From TTA-H9 sp002071415 (lineage in GTDB: Bacteria; Bacteroidota; Bacteroidia; Bacteroidales; TTA-H9): a stretch of 28,552 nt of DNA. A program made the position numbers and the translations under genes. This document shows, one piece after another, positions 1 through 8,550 of the stretch. The notes beneath the pieces are model-generated. The model made no database searches, was not told the DNA's origin, and worked only from the letters and a program-made list of their open reading frames with translations. Within the stretch, counting starts at the first letter, position 1; each line of letters starts with the position of its first letter. The stretch is from NCBI GenBank assembly GCA_035411425.1, contig DAONSX010000029.1, forward strand, positions 1 to 28,552, read 5' to 3'.

Positions 1-1518
1 TATCTGGAGCTTCCCCTGAATAATTTCGGGTAGTTTATCTATAATAACGCGGTCTTGCAACATAGTATCCCGCTCCCGTATGGTTACAGTATCATCTTCA
101 AGAGTTTGATGATCGATGGTGAGGGCATAGGGCGTACCAATAGCATCTTGTCTGCGATATCTACGGCCAATGGAGTCTTTTTCTTCGTATTGACACATGA
201 ATGTATACTTTAAAATATCCATTATCTCGAGGGCTTTTTCTGGCAATCCATCCTTGGCAACCAATGGGAGCACAGCCGCTTTGTATGGGGCAAGAATAGG
301 AGGAATACGCAGAACCACCCTTTCCGAACCATCATCCAGGGTTTCTTCATGATAAGCGTGGCTAATAATGGCAAGGAACATACGATCCAAACCAATGGAG
401 GTTTCAACGACGTAAGGGGTATAACTCTCGTTGATCTCAGGATCGAAATATTGGATCTTTTTCCCTGAATATTGCTGATGTGCGTTAAGGTCGAAATTTG
501 TGCGCGAATGGATGCCTTCAAGTTCTTTGAATCCAAAAGGAAATTCGAATTCTATATCACAGGCAGCATTGGCATAATGTGATAGTTTTTCGTGATCATG
601 AAAACGATATTTTTCACGGGGGAAACCTAAGGACAAATGCCATTTCAGCCGTTCTTCCTTCCAGAATTCATACCAAGTCAATTCTGTGCCAGGACGAATA
701 AAATATTGCATCTCCATTTGCTCGAACTCGCGCATGCGAAAAATAAACTGACGTGCAACGATTTCGTTGCGAAATGCTTTACCCGCCTGGGCAATTCCGA
801 AAGGAATCTTCATGCGCCCCGTTTTTTGAACATTCAGATAATTGACGAATATACCTTGTGCTGTCTCAGGCCGTAAATAAACAGTAGTCGCATCTTCACT
901 AGTCGAACCCATGGCTGTGTTGAACATCAGATTAAACTGTCTGATCTCGGTCCAGTTGCGCGTGCCCGATACGGGACAAACTATTCCCAAGTCGAGGATC
1001 AATTGCCGAAGTTCTATCAAATCGTTTTTATCCATCGCAGTATTGAAGCGATGATGGATTTCTTGGAGTTGCTTTTTATATTCGAGAACCCTCCGATTGG
1101 TATTGACAAACTGTTCCTCGTCGAAGCTGTCACCATATTTTTTGGCAGCTTTTTCTATTTCCTTTGCTATCTTGCTCTCGATCTTAGCCATGTGATCTTC
1201 GATAAGATTGTCGGCACGGTAGCGTTTTTTCGAATCCTTGTTGTCGATCAAGGGATCGTTGAATTTGTCGAGATGACCTGAGGCTTTCCATATCGCAGGA
1301 TGCATGAAGATGGCAGAATCGAGGCCTACAATATTTTCGTGAAATTGCACCATCGCTTTCCACCAGTACTGGCGGATGTTGTTCTTTAATTCTACTCCGT
1401 TCTGTCCATAATCATATACACCGGCCAAACCATCATAAATCTCACTCGATGGAAATATAAACCCATACTCTTTGGCATGGGCTATGATGTTTTTGAATCG
1501 TTCTTCGTGATTTATCAT
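1..1518 (-). CDS. glyS: Glycyl-tRNA synthetase, dimeric class II type (3' end outside window)
   Basis: This cytoplasmic enzyme charges tRNA-Gly with glycine. I translated the minus strand from the ATG at 1518 and it stays open for all 506 codons to the window edge, so the stop lies outside and only a short C-terminal piece should be missing. It is the single-chain alpha2 type, not the split alpha/beta type. Visible marks are the N-terminal YGFIFPSSEIYDGLAGVYDY block, the LRPETAQGIFVN motif and the motif 2 stretch KAFRNEIVARQFIFRMREFE. Further on are the motif 3-like TSIGLDRMFLAII and the start of the anticodon-binding domain, with DSIGRRYRRQDAIGTPYA. The ATG at 1518 gives the usual family N-terminus MINHEERFKNI. 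It is expressed separately from the peptidase gene on its right, and a -7 box sits only four bases upstream of the ATG. Confidence 0.97.
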   Translation of the reverse strand, partial: MINHEERFKNIIAHAKEYGFIFPSSEIYDGLAGVYDYGQNGVELKNNIRQYWWKAMVQFHENIVGLDSAIFMHPAIWKASGHLDKFNDPLIDNKDSKKRYRADNLIEDHMAKIESKIAKEIEKAAKKYGDSFDEEQFVNTNRRVLEYKKQLQEIHHRFNTAMDKNDLIELRQLILDLGIVCPVSGTRNWTEIRQFNLMFNTAMGSTSEDATTVYLRPETAQGIFVNYLNVQKTGRMKIPFGIAQAGKAFRNEIVARQFIFRMREFEQMEMQYFIRPGTELTWYEFWKEERLKWHLSLGFPREKYRFHDHEKLSHYANAACDIEFEFPFGFKELEGIHSRTNFDLNAHQQYSGKKIQYFDPEINESYTPYVVETSIGLDRMFLAIISHAYHEETLDDGSERVVLRIPPILAPYKAAVLPLVAKDGLPEKALEIMDILKYTFMCQYEEKDSIGRRYRRQDAIGTPYALTIDHQTLEDDTVTIRERDTMLQDRVIIDKLPEIIQGKLQI

Positions 1519-1522
1519 GCCG

Positions 1523-1530
1523 CAAAAATA
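1523..1530 (-). promoter_or_regulatory. -7 promoter box of glyS
   Basis: The minus strand reads TATTTTTG, an exact match to the Bacteroidota -7 consensus TAnnTTTG. Only CGGC separates it from the glyS ATG, so the transcript would have almost no leader. A TTTA sits 19 bases upstream, a weak -33 element. Confidence 0.6.
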
Positions 1531-1640
1531 GAGCTTTTCACTGTTCTGTTAAATTTTTCAACACAAGCTTATTCATTTCGACTAATTAACGAAATGCACG
1601 GGTTGACAATACGATCGAGGGACAATAATAATTACAAGGT

Positions 1641-4028
1641 TTAGTGCGAAATAAGAAGCTTCTCCCATTGTACTTGTTCAACACCTGCCTCGATACTTAT
1701 AAAATAGACTCCTGAAGGCAGGTTTTCGAGGTTTACGTCCATTCGGCGGATTGAAGAGGGAAAAGATTGTCGTAAAAATAATTTGCCAAAAATATTATAA
1801 ATGCTGACTTGGACACTTTGAGCGGTATGAGGATTGGCGGGGCGAATATGCAGTGCACCATTGGCAGGATTGGGAAATATGGTGTAAAGGAGTTGATTAT
1901 TTTGTTCTGATGGAGTTATTCCTGTGGATTTGTCGATAATTTGTAGTGAAATATCATCGAAATAGAATCCATCCTTGTTAATAAACTGATTTGATTTGAG
2001 GGCGAATTTGATTTTTAGTTTTTGCCCTGTGAAAGGGCTTAGATTGATTTCTTCATTCACCCATTGGAGGTTGGTTCCCTGATAAACGGGTTGGTCCATC
2101 ACGAGAGGATTCGAACTAGGTGAAGAATATTTTCCCTGTAAAGCAGTCCAATGTTGACCTTGGTCAATTGATGCAAACACCTGAACGAAATCATAACGAC
2201 GTTCCGTATCCCACAGAGCATAAAACGAAAGCACGGCCGCCTTGGCCTTGGTTAGATCGAATTCTTGAGTAGATGTAATAGAAGTATTGTCATTGCTCGA
2301 ATAATTTCCAACAGGCGAGTCGGTAATGGAAGAAGGTGGACTGTTGTAAACGAAACTGTTGTTGCCCCATTTGTTCGATGACCAGTTTCCCATCGTTGTA
2401 CACTCGTCGGTAAAAATTGGATAGGGAATACCAAAAATCAGGGTAAGCGTGTCGGAATGCGTGAAATAGTCATCTTCTAACGTCAAAAGAATTTTTATTT
2501 CATCACCCGGTAAAATATCCTTCGAGACAGAAAAGGAAATGCTATCAGAATAAGAGATGAGCAATTCCGGATGGTTGAAATAAACGGGTTGACCTACTGA
2601 TTCTATCAGATTACTTAAGGGTAGCAGGCTAACTTTATAGGTAACTCCTTCTTCGAGTCCATAACGTTTGAAATGAAAACTGACAAAGTTTTGGTTTTGA
2701 GAGAAAAACAATTTGTTGTGTTGAGTAATTTCACCATACCGGCTTCCGAAACGAATTGCCAGAAAATTTGCTTCTACCTGATCCTGGCATAGAAGAATGA
2801 TTTGGTCGATGCTAGGCCAAAATCCCTGCATATTGTTGCCGATCTCTGGAGTGAACGAAAAGGCCCTTTGCTGATTCACCTGGCCAGCATAATACCAATC
2901 GTCCGAATTACCATTCACCAGATAAAGCATAAGGCTTGCCGGTCCATAAGCATTAGCATTATAATTGGTAAGCTTGAAGGCAAAGTTTTTAAAGATAGGG
3001 TTTTCGGCGGTTGTGTCTGTAATGTAGCCCCAGGGATATAACAGGGTATTGCTATATGCATGATAATTGAAAACAAGATTAAAGTCGTAAAGTTGAGCGA
3101 AGTCTCTAATCATTTGTATTTCTGGTTCCGAGAAAGCCGATGGACCCCTATAAGTTTCGGATGAAGGGACAGGGCTCGAACCCAGATCATCATAGCCCCA
3201 CATATACCCATAATTGCGATTCAAATCTACACCATAACTGTTATCCGGGTTTAGGCGCCGGTTTTTCCTCCACATTCCTCCACCATTTGGACTCACCAGA
3301 TGGTTGAATTCATAACCATCGGGATTTACACAGGGAATGAAAAAAATCTCCGTCGTATCGATGAGCTGGTGAATATAAGGGTTGGAATCATAATTTTCTA
3401 AAAGATAATACATAAAAAATAACATCTGCTGCATACCAATGGGTTCGCGTGCATGATGAAGAGCCGTAAATAAAATCCTGTTCTCGCTTTCATCCATTTT
3501 GGGATGGTCGGAAATCTTTACCCAGAAAAGTTGACGTCCTTGTTGAGTAGTAAGGCTGCCCAAACTTTGTCTAGCATTAATCAAATTGGGATATCTGGCA
3601 TGCATGCTATCGAGGTGCATATAAATTTCCGAAAGCGTGCAGTAGCCACCCATTGAACCCAGAGAGAATCCTGTTGGAACTGGAATATCATGGATATTTT
3701 GAATGTTTTTAATTCGTTTTTCATTTCTTTCTATATAAAATTCCGTAACATTCTCAATCACTACTTCAAAAGGAATTCCGATTTGAGTTAGTTGTTTCAG
3801 CTCATTTTCCGAGAGTTCTATCATGAGTTTATTATCCTCGGTAAAAACGCCATCCTCAACAGCAATGCCTTGTTTGGCCAATTCTGTCAGATAGGTTTTT
3901 TCGATTTCTACTCTCGAATATTTTATTTGAGCTTGTAAAAAAATGGTGAATAAAAGAAGACAACAGGTTATAACCCATTTTTTCGGCAATTTTACTTCAA
4001 AGTGGAGATGTGGCCAATGTTTTTCCAT
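1641..4028 (-). CDS. Secreted M14 zinc carboxypeptidase with T9SS type A sorting domain
   Basis: This is a predicted extracellular or surface metallocarboxypeptidase that removes C-terminal residues from peptides. A hydrophobic signal segment lies at residues 18-34, followed by a propeptide-like region to about 125. The M14 catalytic domain covers about 128-425. Zinc ligands are H192 and E195 in HHAREP and H323 in NYHAYS, the catalytic Glu is E395 in FTPEIGN, and substrate-binding blocks are NPDGYEFNH and GVDLNRNYG. A beta-rich jelly-roll-like domain follows (about 540-700). The last 80 residues form a type IX secretion sorting domain, with FPNPANGALHI, a VSIYNIFGK block and LPSGVYFISIEAG. 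The ATG at 4028 overlaps the end of gldD by 37 bp. A TTG at 3989, two bases after the gldD stop, would give a cleaner signal peptide and is a real alternative start. It is the last gene of the ssb/gldE/gldD group. Confidence 0.93.
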   Translation of the reverse strand: MEKHWPHLHFEVKLPKKWVITCCLLLFTIFLQAQIKYSRVEIEKTYLTELAKQGIAVEDGVFTEDNKLMIELSENELKQLTQIGIPFEVVIENVTEFYIERNEKRIKNIQNIHDIPVPTGFSLGSMGGYCTLSEIYMHLDSMHARYPNLINARQSLGSLTTQQGRQLFWVKISDHPKMDESENRILFTALHHAREPIGMQQMLFFMYYLLENYDSNPYIHQLIDTTEIFFIPCVNPDGYEFNHLVSPNGGGMWRKNRRLNPDNSYGVDLNRNYGYMWGYDDLGSSPVPSSETYRGPSAFSEPEIQMIRDFAQLYDFNLVFNYHAYSNTLLYPWGYITDTTAENPIFKNFAFKLTNYNANAYGPASLMLYLVNGNSDDWYYAGQVNQQRAFSFTPEIGNNMQGFWPSIDQIILLCQDQVEANFLAIRFGSRYGEITQHNKLFFSQNQNFVSFHFKRYGLEEGVTYKVSLLPLSNLIESVGQPVYFNHPELLISYSDSISFSVSKDILPGDEIKILLTLEDDYFTHSDTLTLIFGIPYPIFTDECTTMGNWSSNKWGNNSFVYNSPPSSITDSPVGNYSSNDNTSITSTQEFDLTKAKAAVLSFYALWDTERRYDFVQVFASIDQGQHWTALQGKYSSPSSNPLVMDQPVYQGTNLQWVNEEINLSPFTGQKLKIKFALKSNQFINKDGFYFDDISLQIIDKSTGITPSEQNNQLLYTIFPNPANGALHIRPANPHTAQSVQVSIYNIFGKLFLRQSFPSSIRRMDVNLENLPSGVYFISIEAGVEQVQWEKLLISH

Positions 4029-4603
4029 TTCAGTGTTTGAGCTAAATGTTGAATATCGGAAATCAGGAAATTGGTAACCGGTGCTAAGGAATCATTGTTG
4101 GGATTGAAATCATAATACAAAGCTCCTCTCAAGAAATGCTTTGAACTATCGGTGAGATAGAACTGGCAGGGCGAAGCTGCTTCTCGACCCTTGATGAGCC
4201 AGAAAAGCCCATAAACGTTAGCGTCGGGATTCTGCACCACGAATTCTTCAATGGAAGAGGCTTTGGGAATGTGTTTCATCACGAAAGTACGAGAGTCTTC
4301 GGTGTATTGTTGCAAATTATCGTGTATAGGTTTATAACTGAGGTAAACCGTTGCCTTGAATATAGGGAAGACGATGTCGATCCAGTAAGGGTTTTCGACG
4401 GGTTTTCGTGCTGGTTTTATTAAACTATATGCAGGGTATTGAAAAGCATAGGGAAAGGTAGTATCAAAATCCTTGTAAGCTTTTTGCGGAAGGTCGATGC
4501 GCAAGAAACCTTTTGGCTTCGGAATAGGTTGATGATGGCATGAAGTCAAAATCACTGCCATGGTCAATACCTCAAACATAAAAAGAGAGAAACGTTTAAA
4601 CAT
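3992..4603 (-). CDS. gldD: Gliding motility lipoprotein GldD
   Basis: GldD is a lipoprotein needed for gliding in Flavobacterium and is associated with type IX secretion; its biochemical activity is unknown. The 203-residue protein has a short basic N-terminus and a lipobox ending in Cys22 (ILTSC), so it should be lipidated. Directly after comes the family signature PKPKGFLRIDLPQKAY. The rest is a single globular domain with YAFQYPAYS, NPYWIDIVFP, VQNPDANVYGLFWLIKG and a C-terminal GALYYDFNPNNDSLAPV block, which matches the family's usual length and layout. Its ATG shares one base with the gldE stop (TAATG), which implies translational coupling to GldE, its usual neighbour. Confidence 0.95.
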   Translation of the reverse strand: MFKRFSLFMFEVLTMAVILTSCHHQPIPKPKGFLRIDLPQKAYKDFDTTFPYAFQYPAYSLIKPARKPVENPYWIDIVFPIFKATVYLSYKPIHDNLQQYTEDSRTFVMKHIPKASSIEEFVVQNPDANVYGLFWLIKGREAASPCQFYLTDSSKHFLRGALYYDFNPNNDSLAPVTNFLISDIQHLAQTLKWKNIGHISTLK

Positions 4604-5970
4604 TATTTTTTTTTATCCTCCTCTTCGTCGTAATGATAAGTAACCCTGACCCCTTTAATGCGTTTGTAATCGGCCGATTCTATTCTAAACTCGAAGTTCT
4701 TGTAGAAAATAACCTCATTGGTTGCAGGGAGTCTGCCTTCGAGTTCAAGGATCAATCCAGCAAGAGTATCGAATTCTCCGCTCACTTCATCGAAAATGTC
4801 TTCACGAATTTGAAGAATACGGCAAAAATCATTCAATAAGATTTTTCCATCAAAGATGTATGTATTTTCATCTACTTTCACATAGTTTTTTTCATCTTCT
4901 TCCTCATCGAATTCATCGCTTATATCTCCGAAAATTTCCTCCAGGATGTCTTCGAGGGTCACAATACCCGAAGTTCCACCATATTCATCTACAACGATAG
5001 CAATATGAATTTTCTGACTTTGAAATTCAGTAAGTAGAGTATCTATTTTTTTATTTTCGGGAATATAATATGCAGGGCGGAGATGTCGCTGCCAGGGATA
5101 ATCTTTCCCTTCATTGAGATGTTTCAACAGGTCTTTGATATACAGAATTCCAACTACTGAATCGGGTGAACCACTGTACACAGGAATTCGCGAATATCCC
5201 GATTGTCGGATTATTTGTAACAATTCATCATAAGGAGTGTTATCATTTACGGCTACAGCATCCACACGGGGAACCATGATTTCTCTGACCTGAATGTTTC
5301 CGAAATTTACGATGCCTTTGAACATTCTGGCTTCGTCGTGTTTATCTGATGAGGTTTTCGTAATGTTAATGGCCTCCGAAATATCTTTGAGTGAAATGTC
5401 ATCTTCTCGTTTCTTCAATCTTCGATCCACTATGCCCGTAGATTTTACCAAAACAAAGTTAATTGGTTTGAATAGCTTTTCTAACACAAACAATGGAGTA
5501 GCCATAAGGCGGATAATGGATTCTTTCTTGTGCGTACTATATATCTTTGGGCTGATTTCTCCGAAAAACAGTATTATGAAAGTGACTACTACCGACTGTA
5601 TAATAAAGGTAGCCAGTGGATAATCTTCGACGCTCACTATAAGATTCGTAACATAAACTGAAATGAGTACAATTCCGACGTTGATGAAGTTATTAGCGAT
5701 AAGGATAGTGGCCAGTAGAAAATCGGGATTCTCGAGCAGGTATGAAGCTCTGCGAAAATAGTTTTCACTCGAATTTTTTATCTTTTCGATCTGGGATGCA
5801 CTCAACCCGAAGAAAGCTGCTTCACTCGCGGAAATAAGACCTGAACATATTAATAAAATGATGATAGCCAATAAACCCATACTGACATTCAAGGGCGCAT
5901 TGGCTACCTCAACTCTGCAAAAAATTGCATTCCCACAAACAAAAGATGAAATAATAGAGGGGAGTTCCAA
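4603..5970 (-). CDS. gldE: GldE, CorC/HlyC-like membrane protein with CBS pair
   Basis: GldE is an inner-membrane protein of the CNNM/CorC (DUF21) family, linked to gliding through its pairing with GldD. Order of parts: transmembrane segments across about 31-190 (GLLAIIILLICSGLISASEA, then FLLATILIANNFINVGIVLI), a CBS pair at about 225-345 with REIMVPRVDAVAV and SGYSRIPVYSG, and a C-terminal CorC_HlyC transporter-associated domain at about 360-445 (FDTLAGLILELEGRLP). The longest frame starts at a TTG (5970). The first ATG is at 5880, directly before TM1. I prefer the TTG because relatives carry about 30 residues before TM1 and a -7 box lies some 55 bases upstream, but this is uncertain. The C-terminus is very acidic and then lysine-rich (DEEEDKKK). 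Confidence 0.93.
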   Translation of the reverse strand: MELPSIISSFVCGNAIFCRVEVANAPLNVSMGLLAIIILLICSGLISASEAAFFGLSASQIEKIKNSSENYFRRASYLLENPDFLLATILIANNFINVGIVLISVYVTNLIVSVEDYPLATFIIQSVVVTFIILFFGEISPKIYSTHKKESIIRLMATPLFVLEKLFKPINFVLVKSTGIVDRRLKKREDDISLKDISEAINITKTSSDKHDEARMFKGIVNFGNIQVREIMVPRVDAVAVNDNTPYDELLQIIRQSGYSRIPVYSGSPDSVVGILYIKDLLKHLNEGKDYPWQRHLRPAYYIPENKKIDTLLTEFQSQKIHIAIVVDEYGGTSGIVTLEDILEEIFGDISDEFDEEEDEKNYVKVDENTYIFDGKILLNDFCRILQIREDIFDEVSGEFDTLAGLILELEGRLPATNEVIFYKNFEFRIESADYKRIKGVRVTYHYDEEEDKKK

Positions 5971-6025
5971 GCATGAATCAATTTATTCCCGTGTCAAATA
6001 ATTGCTTACGGGCTGTTAACTTTTG

Positions 6026-6033
6026 CAAAGTTA
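6026..6033 (-). promoter_or_regulatory. -7 promoter box for gldE-gldD-peptidase
   Basis: The minus strand reads TAACTTTG, an exact TAnnTTTG match in the 207-bp gap between ssb and gldE. No TTTG is visible 19-21 bases upstream. It would give a leader of about 50 bases to the TTG start of gldE and let the gld genes be expressed apart from ssb. Confidence 0.45.
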
Positions 6034-6177
6034 TAAAAAATAGAACCCTTTCTTATCATTTCCATTCTCGATTTAGGGAGTAACGTTCCCCAAACAAGAC
6101 ATGCTGAAATGAATTGGAAAATTTTTCTAATAAGAGAGGAAATTCATTAACAATGATCGAGCAGTAGAGATCGGGTT

Positions 6178-6594
6178 TTAAAATGGTAAGTCGTCGGTAC
6201 CGCCTTCGATAGGTGGTATCTCGATGTCAGGTTCGGCAGCTTCAGTAACCTGAGGTATACCTTCCTTCTTGGGACTTAGGATGGTAAAATTATCACCTTG
6301 AATCGTGTAGAAGTATTTTTTTTGTCCTTGGTCTTCATATTCCCGGCGTCTGATTTTTCCTTCCAGATAAATCATATCGCCTTTGTGGAGGTACTTTTCA
6401 GCAATTTCGGCCAGACCTCTCCATAGCACTATATTGTGCCATTCGGTTTGATCGACTCGTTGACCATCGCTTTTTTTGTAGGATTCGGTTGTTGCCAACG
6501 TAAAAGTGGCTTGTTTCCCATTGTTGAATTCGCGGATTTCAGGATCACGTCCTAAGTGTCCTACCAAAATAACCTTGTTGATACCGTTTGCCAT
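6178..6594 (-). CDS. ssb: Single-stranded DNA-binding protein
   Basis: SSB coats single-stranded DNA in replication, repair and recombination and recruits partners through its tail. The 138-residue protein has one OB fold (about residues 4-105), starting NKVILVGHLGRDPEIR and containing TEWHNIVLWRGLAEIAEKYL and KGDMIYLEGKIRRREYED. A short acidic linker follows, ending in the partner-binding tip DDLPF. The ATG at 6594 gives the standard N-terminus MANGINKVILVG. It is divergent from aspS and has its own promoter; gldE lies 207 bp downstream. In many Bacteroidota ssb sits between mutY and gldE, but here mutY is 5 kb away. Confidence 0.97.
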   Translation of the reverse strand: MANGINKVILVGHLGRDPEIREFNNGKQATFTLATTESYKKSDGQRVDQTEWHNIVLWRGLAEIAEKYLHKGDMIYLEGKIRRREYEDQGQKKYFYTIQGDNFTILSPKKEGIPQVTEAAEPDIEIPPIEGGTDDLPF

Positions 6595-6634
6595 AGTGTT
6601 TAAATTTTAAGATTTGCAGGTAAATTACCATTGC

Positions 6635-6664
6635 CAAAAGTAAGAAAAGTTTTCATTGGTGCAA
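6635..6664 (-). promoter_or_regulatory. Promoter of ssb (-33 TTG, -7 TACTTTTG)
   Basis: On the minus strand TTG (6662-6664) is followed after 19 bases by TACTTTTG (6635-6642). Both boxes and the spacing fit the Bacteroidota primary sigma consensus. The leader to the ssb ATG would be about 35 bases. Confidence 0.6.
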
Positions 6665-6700
6665 CCTTTTTCAAAAAAAATTTCTAATATTGATTTTTCA

Positions 6701-6708
6701 TAATTTTG
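6701..6708 (+). promoter_or_regulatory. -7 promoter box of aspS
   Basis: TAATTTTG is an exact TAnnTTTG match, 24 bases before the aspS ATG at 6733. No clear -33 TTTG stands 19-21 bases upstream; that stretch is an A-run. It is divergent from the ssb promoter, with the -7 boxes 58 bp apart. Confidence 0.5.
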
Positions 6709-6732
6709 CCGCTTATTTTCAACATTATAATA

Positions 6733-8481
6733 ATGTTAAGGACACATACTTGCGGAGAATTGAATACAAATCATATAGGCGAGGAAGTTATTTTATGTGG
6801 CTGGGTGCAGCGTACTCGCGATTTTGGTGGCATGACTTTTCTTGATTTGCGCGATCGTTATGGAATTACGCAATTGGTTTTCAATATGGAATGGGATGTA
6901 CACCTGTGCGAGGCAGCACGCAAGCTTAGTCGCGAATATGTAATCAGAGCTAAAGGAAAAGTAACCAAACGTGAAAGCATTAATCCGAAATTGCCTACGG
7001 GTGAAATCGAAATTATTGTCGATGAATTCGAAATACTGAACGAGTCGAAAATTCCACCCTTTACCATAGAGGATCAAACCGATGGGGGCGAAGAATTGAG
7101 AATGAAATATCGTTATCTCGATCTGCGCCGCAATCCCTTAAGGAAAAATCTGGAACAGCGTCATGCCTTGGCCATGGAAACCCGCAAATATTTATGTGAA
7201 CAGCATTTCCTCGAAATAGAGACTCCCTATCTTATTAAATCAACACCCGAAGGCGCACGTGATTTTGTGGTGCCATCCCGCATGAATCCAGGCCAGTTTT
7301 ATGCCCTGCCTCAATCACCTCAAACCTTGAAACAAATATTAATGGTAGCTGGCTACGATCGCTATTTTCAAATCGTACGCTGCTTTAGAGATGAAGACTT
7401 GAGAGCCGACCGTCAACCTGAGTTTACACAGATAGACTGCGAAATGGCTTTTGTGGATCAGGAAGATATTTTACAAGTCTTTGAAGGTCTTATTATTAGA
7501 TTGTTTTCAAAAGTAAAGGGAATAGAATTGGATTCTTTTCCCAGAATTTCATACGACGAAGCCATGAAGCGCTTTGGTTCCGATAAACCCGATATTCGCT
7601 TCGGAATGGAGTTCACCGAAATTACTTCTCGGGCAAAAGGAAAAGGATTCAAGGTTTTTGATGAAGCCGAAATAATCGTAGGAATCAATGCCAAGAAATG
7701 TGCTCAATATAGCCGAAAGGAACTCGACCAGCTGACTGAGTGGGTAAAAAGGCCACAAATTGGCGCCTCGGGGCTTATTTATATTAAATTTTCGGAAGAT
7801 GGTAGCCTTCGGTCTTCGATAGATAAATTTTTTCGACAAGACCACCTGAGAGAATTATCGGCAGAGTTCTCGGCAAAACCTGGCGACTTAATGTTGATAA
7901 TAGCAGGTGCAAAAGAAAAAACGCTGAAGGCTTTGGGTGAACTCAGGCTCGAAATGGGCAACCGTCTTGGATTGCGAAATCCCAATGTATATCGCCCTCT
8001 CTGGGTTATCGATTTTCCACTCCTGGAATGGGATGAAGAATTACAACGGTTTTTTGCCATGCATCATCCCTTTACTTCTCCTAAACCCGAAGATATTCCT
8101 TTACTTGAGACAAATCCTTCTTTAGTGAGAGCCAATGCTTATGATCTGGTTATCAATGGAGTAGAGATTGGAGGAGGTAGCATACGTATTCATCTCAAGG
8201 AGCTGCAAAATAGAATGCTTCGGTTGCTTGGTTTTACCCAGGAAGAAGCCCAGAAACAGTTTGGATTTCTGATGGATGCCTTCGAATATGGAGCTCCACC
8301 TCATGGAGGTATCGCTTTTGGGTTCGACCGTCTCTGCGCTATCTTTGGAGGTTCCGATTCCATCAGGGATTTTATTGCTTTTCCTAAAAATAATTCCGGC
8401 CGTGATATGATGCTGGATTCCCCTTCCGAGATTTCACAACAGCAACTCAATGAACTTTATCTAAGGATTAATCTACCATAA
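6733..8481 (+). CDS. aspS: Aspartyl-tRNA synthetase, bacterial type
   Basis: This cytoplasmic class IIb synthetase charges tRNA-Asp. The 582-residue protein has an N-terminal OB-fold anticodon-binding domain (MLRTHTCGEL to about 105), a class II catalytic core and the bacterial GAD insertion domain (about 280-420). Motif 2 is seen in VRCFRDEDLRADRQPEFTQI, the ATP/Asp pocket in ALPQSPQTLKQILM, and motif 3 in GIAFGFDRLCAIFGG. The frame runs upstream to a TTG at 6706, but that lies inside the -7 box. The ATG at 6733 gives the standard MxRTHTCGEL start, so I use it. Its length and the GAD domain make it the full bacterial enzyme. It stands alone on the plus strand between ssb and trpS and converges on trpS. 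Confidence 0.97.
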   Translation: MLRTHTCGELNTNHIGEEVILCGWVQRTRDFGGMTFLDLRDRYGITQLVFNMEWDVHLCEAARKLSREYVIRAKGKVTKRESINPKLPTGEIEIIVDEFEILNESKIPPFTIEDQTDGGEELRMKYRYLDLRRNPLRKNLEQRHALAMETRKYLCEQHFLEIETPYLIKSTPEGARDFVVPSRMNPGQFYALPQSPQTLKQILMVAGYDRYFQIVRCFRDEDLRADRQPEFTQIDCEMAFVDQEDILQVFEGLIIRLFSKVKGIELDSFPRISYDEAMKRFGSDKPDIRFGMEFTEITSRAKGKGFKVFDEAEIIVGINAKKCAQYSRKELDQLTEWVKRPQIGASGLIYIKFSEDGSLRSSIDKFFRQDHLRELSAEFSAKPGDLMLIIAGAKEKTLKALGELRLEMGNRLGLRNPNVYRPLWVIDFPLLEWDEELQRFFAMHHPFTSPKPEDIPLLETNPSLVRANAYDLVINGVEIGGGSIRIHLKELQNRMLRLLGFTQEEAQKQFGFLMDAFEYGAPPHGGIAFGFDRLCAIFGGSDSIRDFIAFPKNNSGRDMMLDSPSEISQQQLNELYLRINLP

Positions 8482-8550
8482 AAACCTTACGGGGATTCAA
8501 AAACCTGTTAGGGTTAAAATTTGAAGCTGTGTCAAATTCGAACCTTTCCT

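Noticed and set aside
222..536. 104-codon minus-strand frame within glyS
   Set aside because: It is a different reading frame inside the continuous glyS frame, which is supported by class II synthetase motifs.
1574..1596. 7-bp inverted repeat CATTTCG/CGAAATG after the peptidase gene
   Set aside because: Weak stem with a 9-base loop and no T-run on either strand, so not called a terminator.
8518..8538. 7-bp inverted repeat AATTTGA/TCAAATT between convergent aspS and trpS
   Set aside because: A/T-rich stem without a T-run; it could be a weak two-way terminator but the evidence is too thin.
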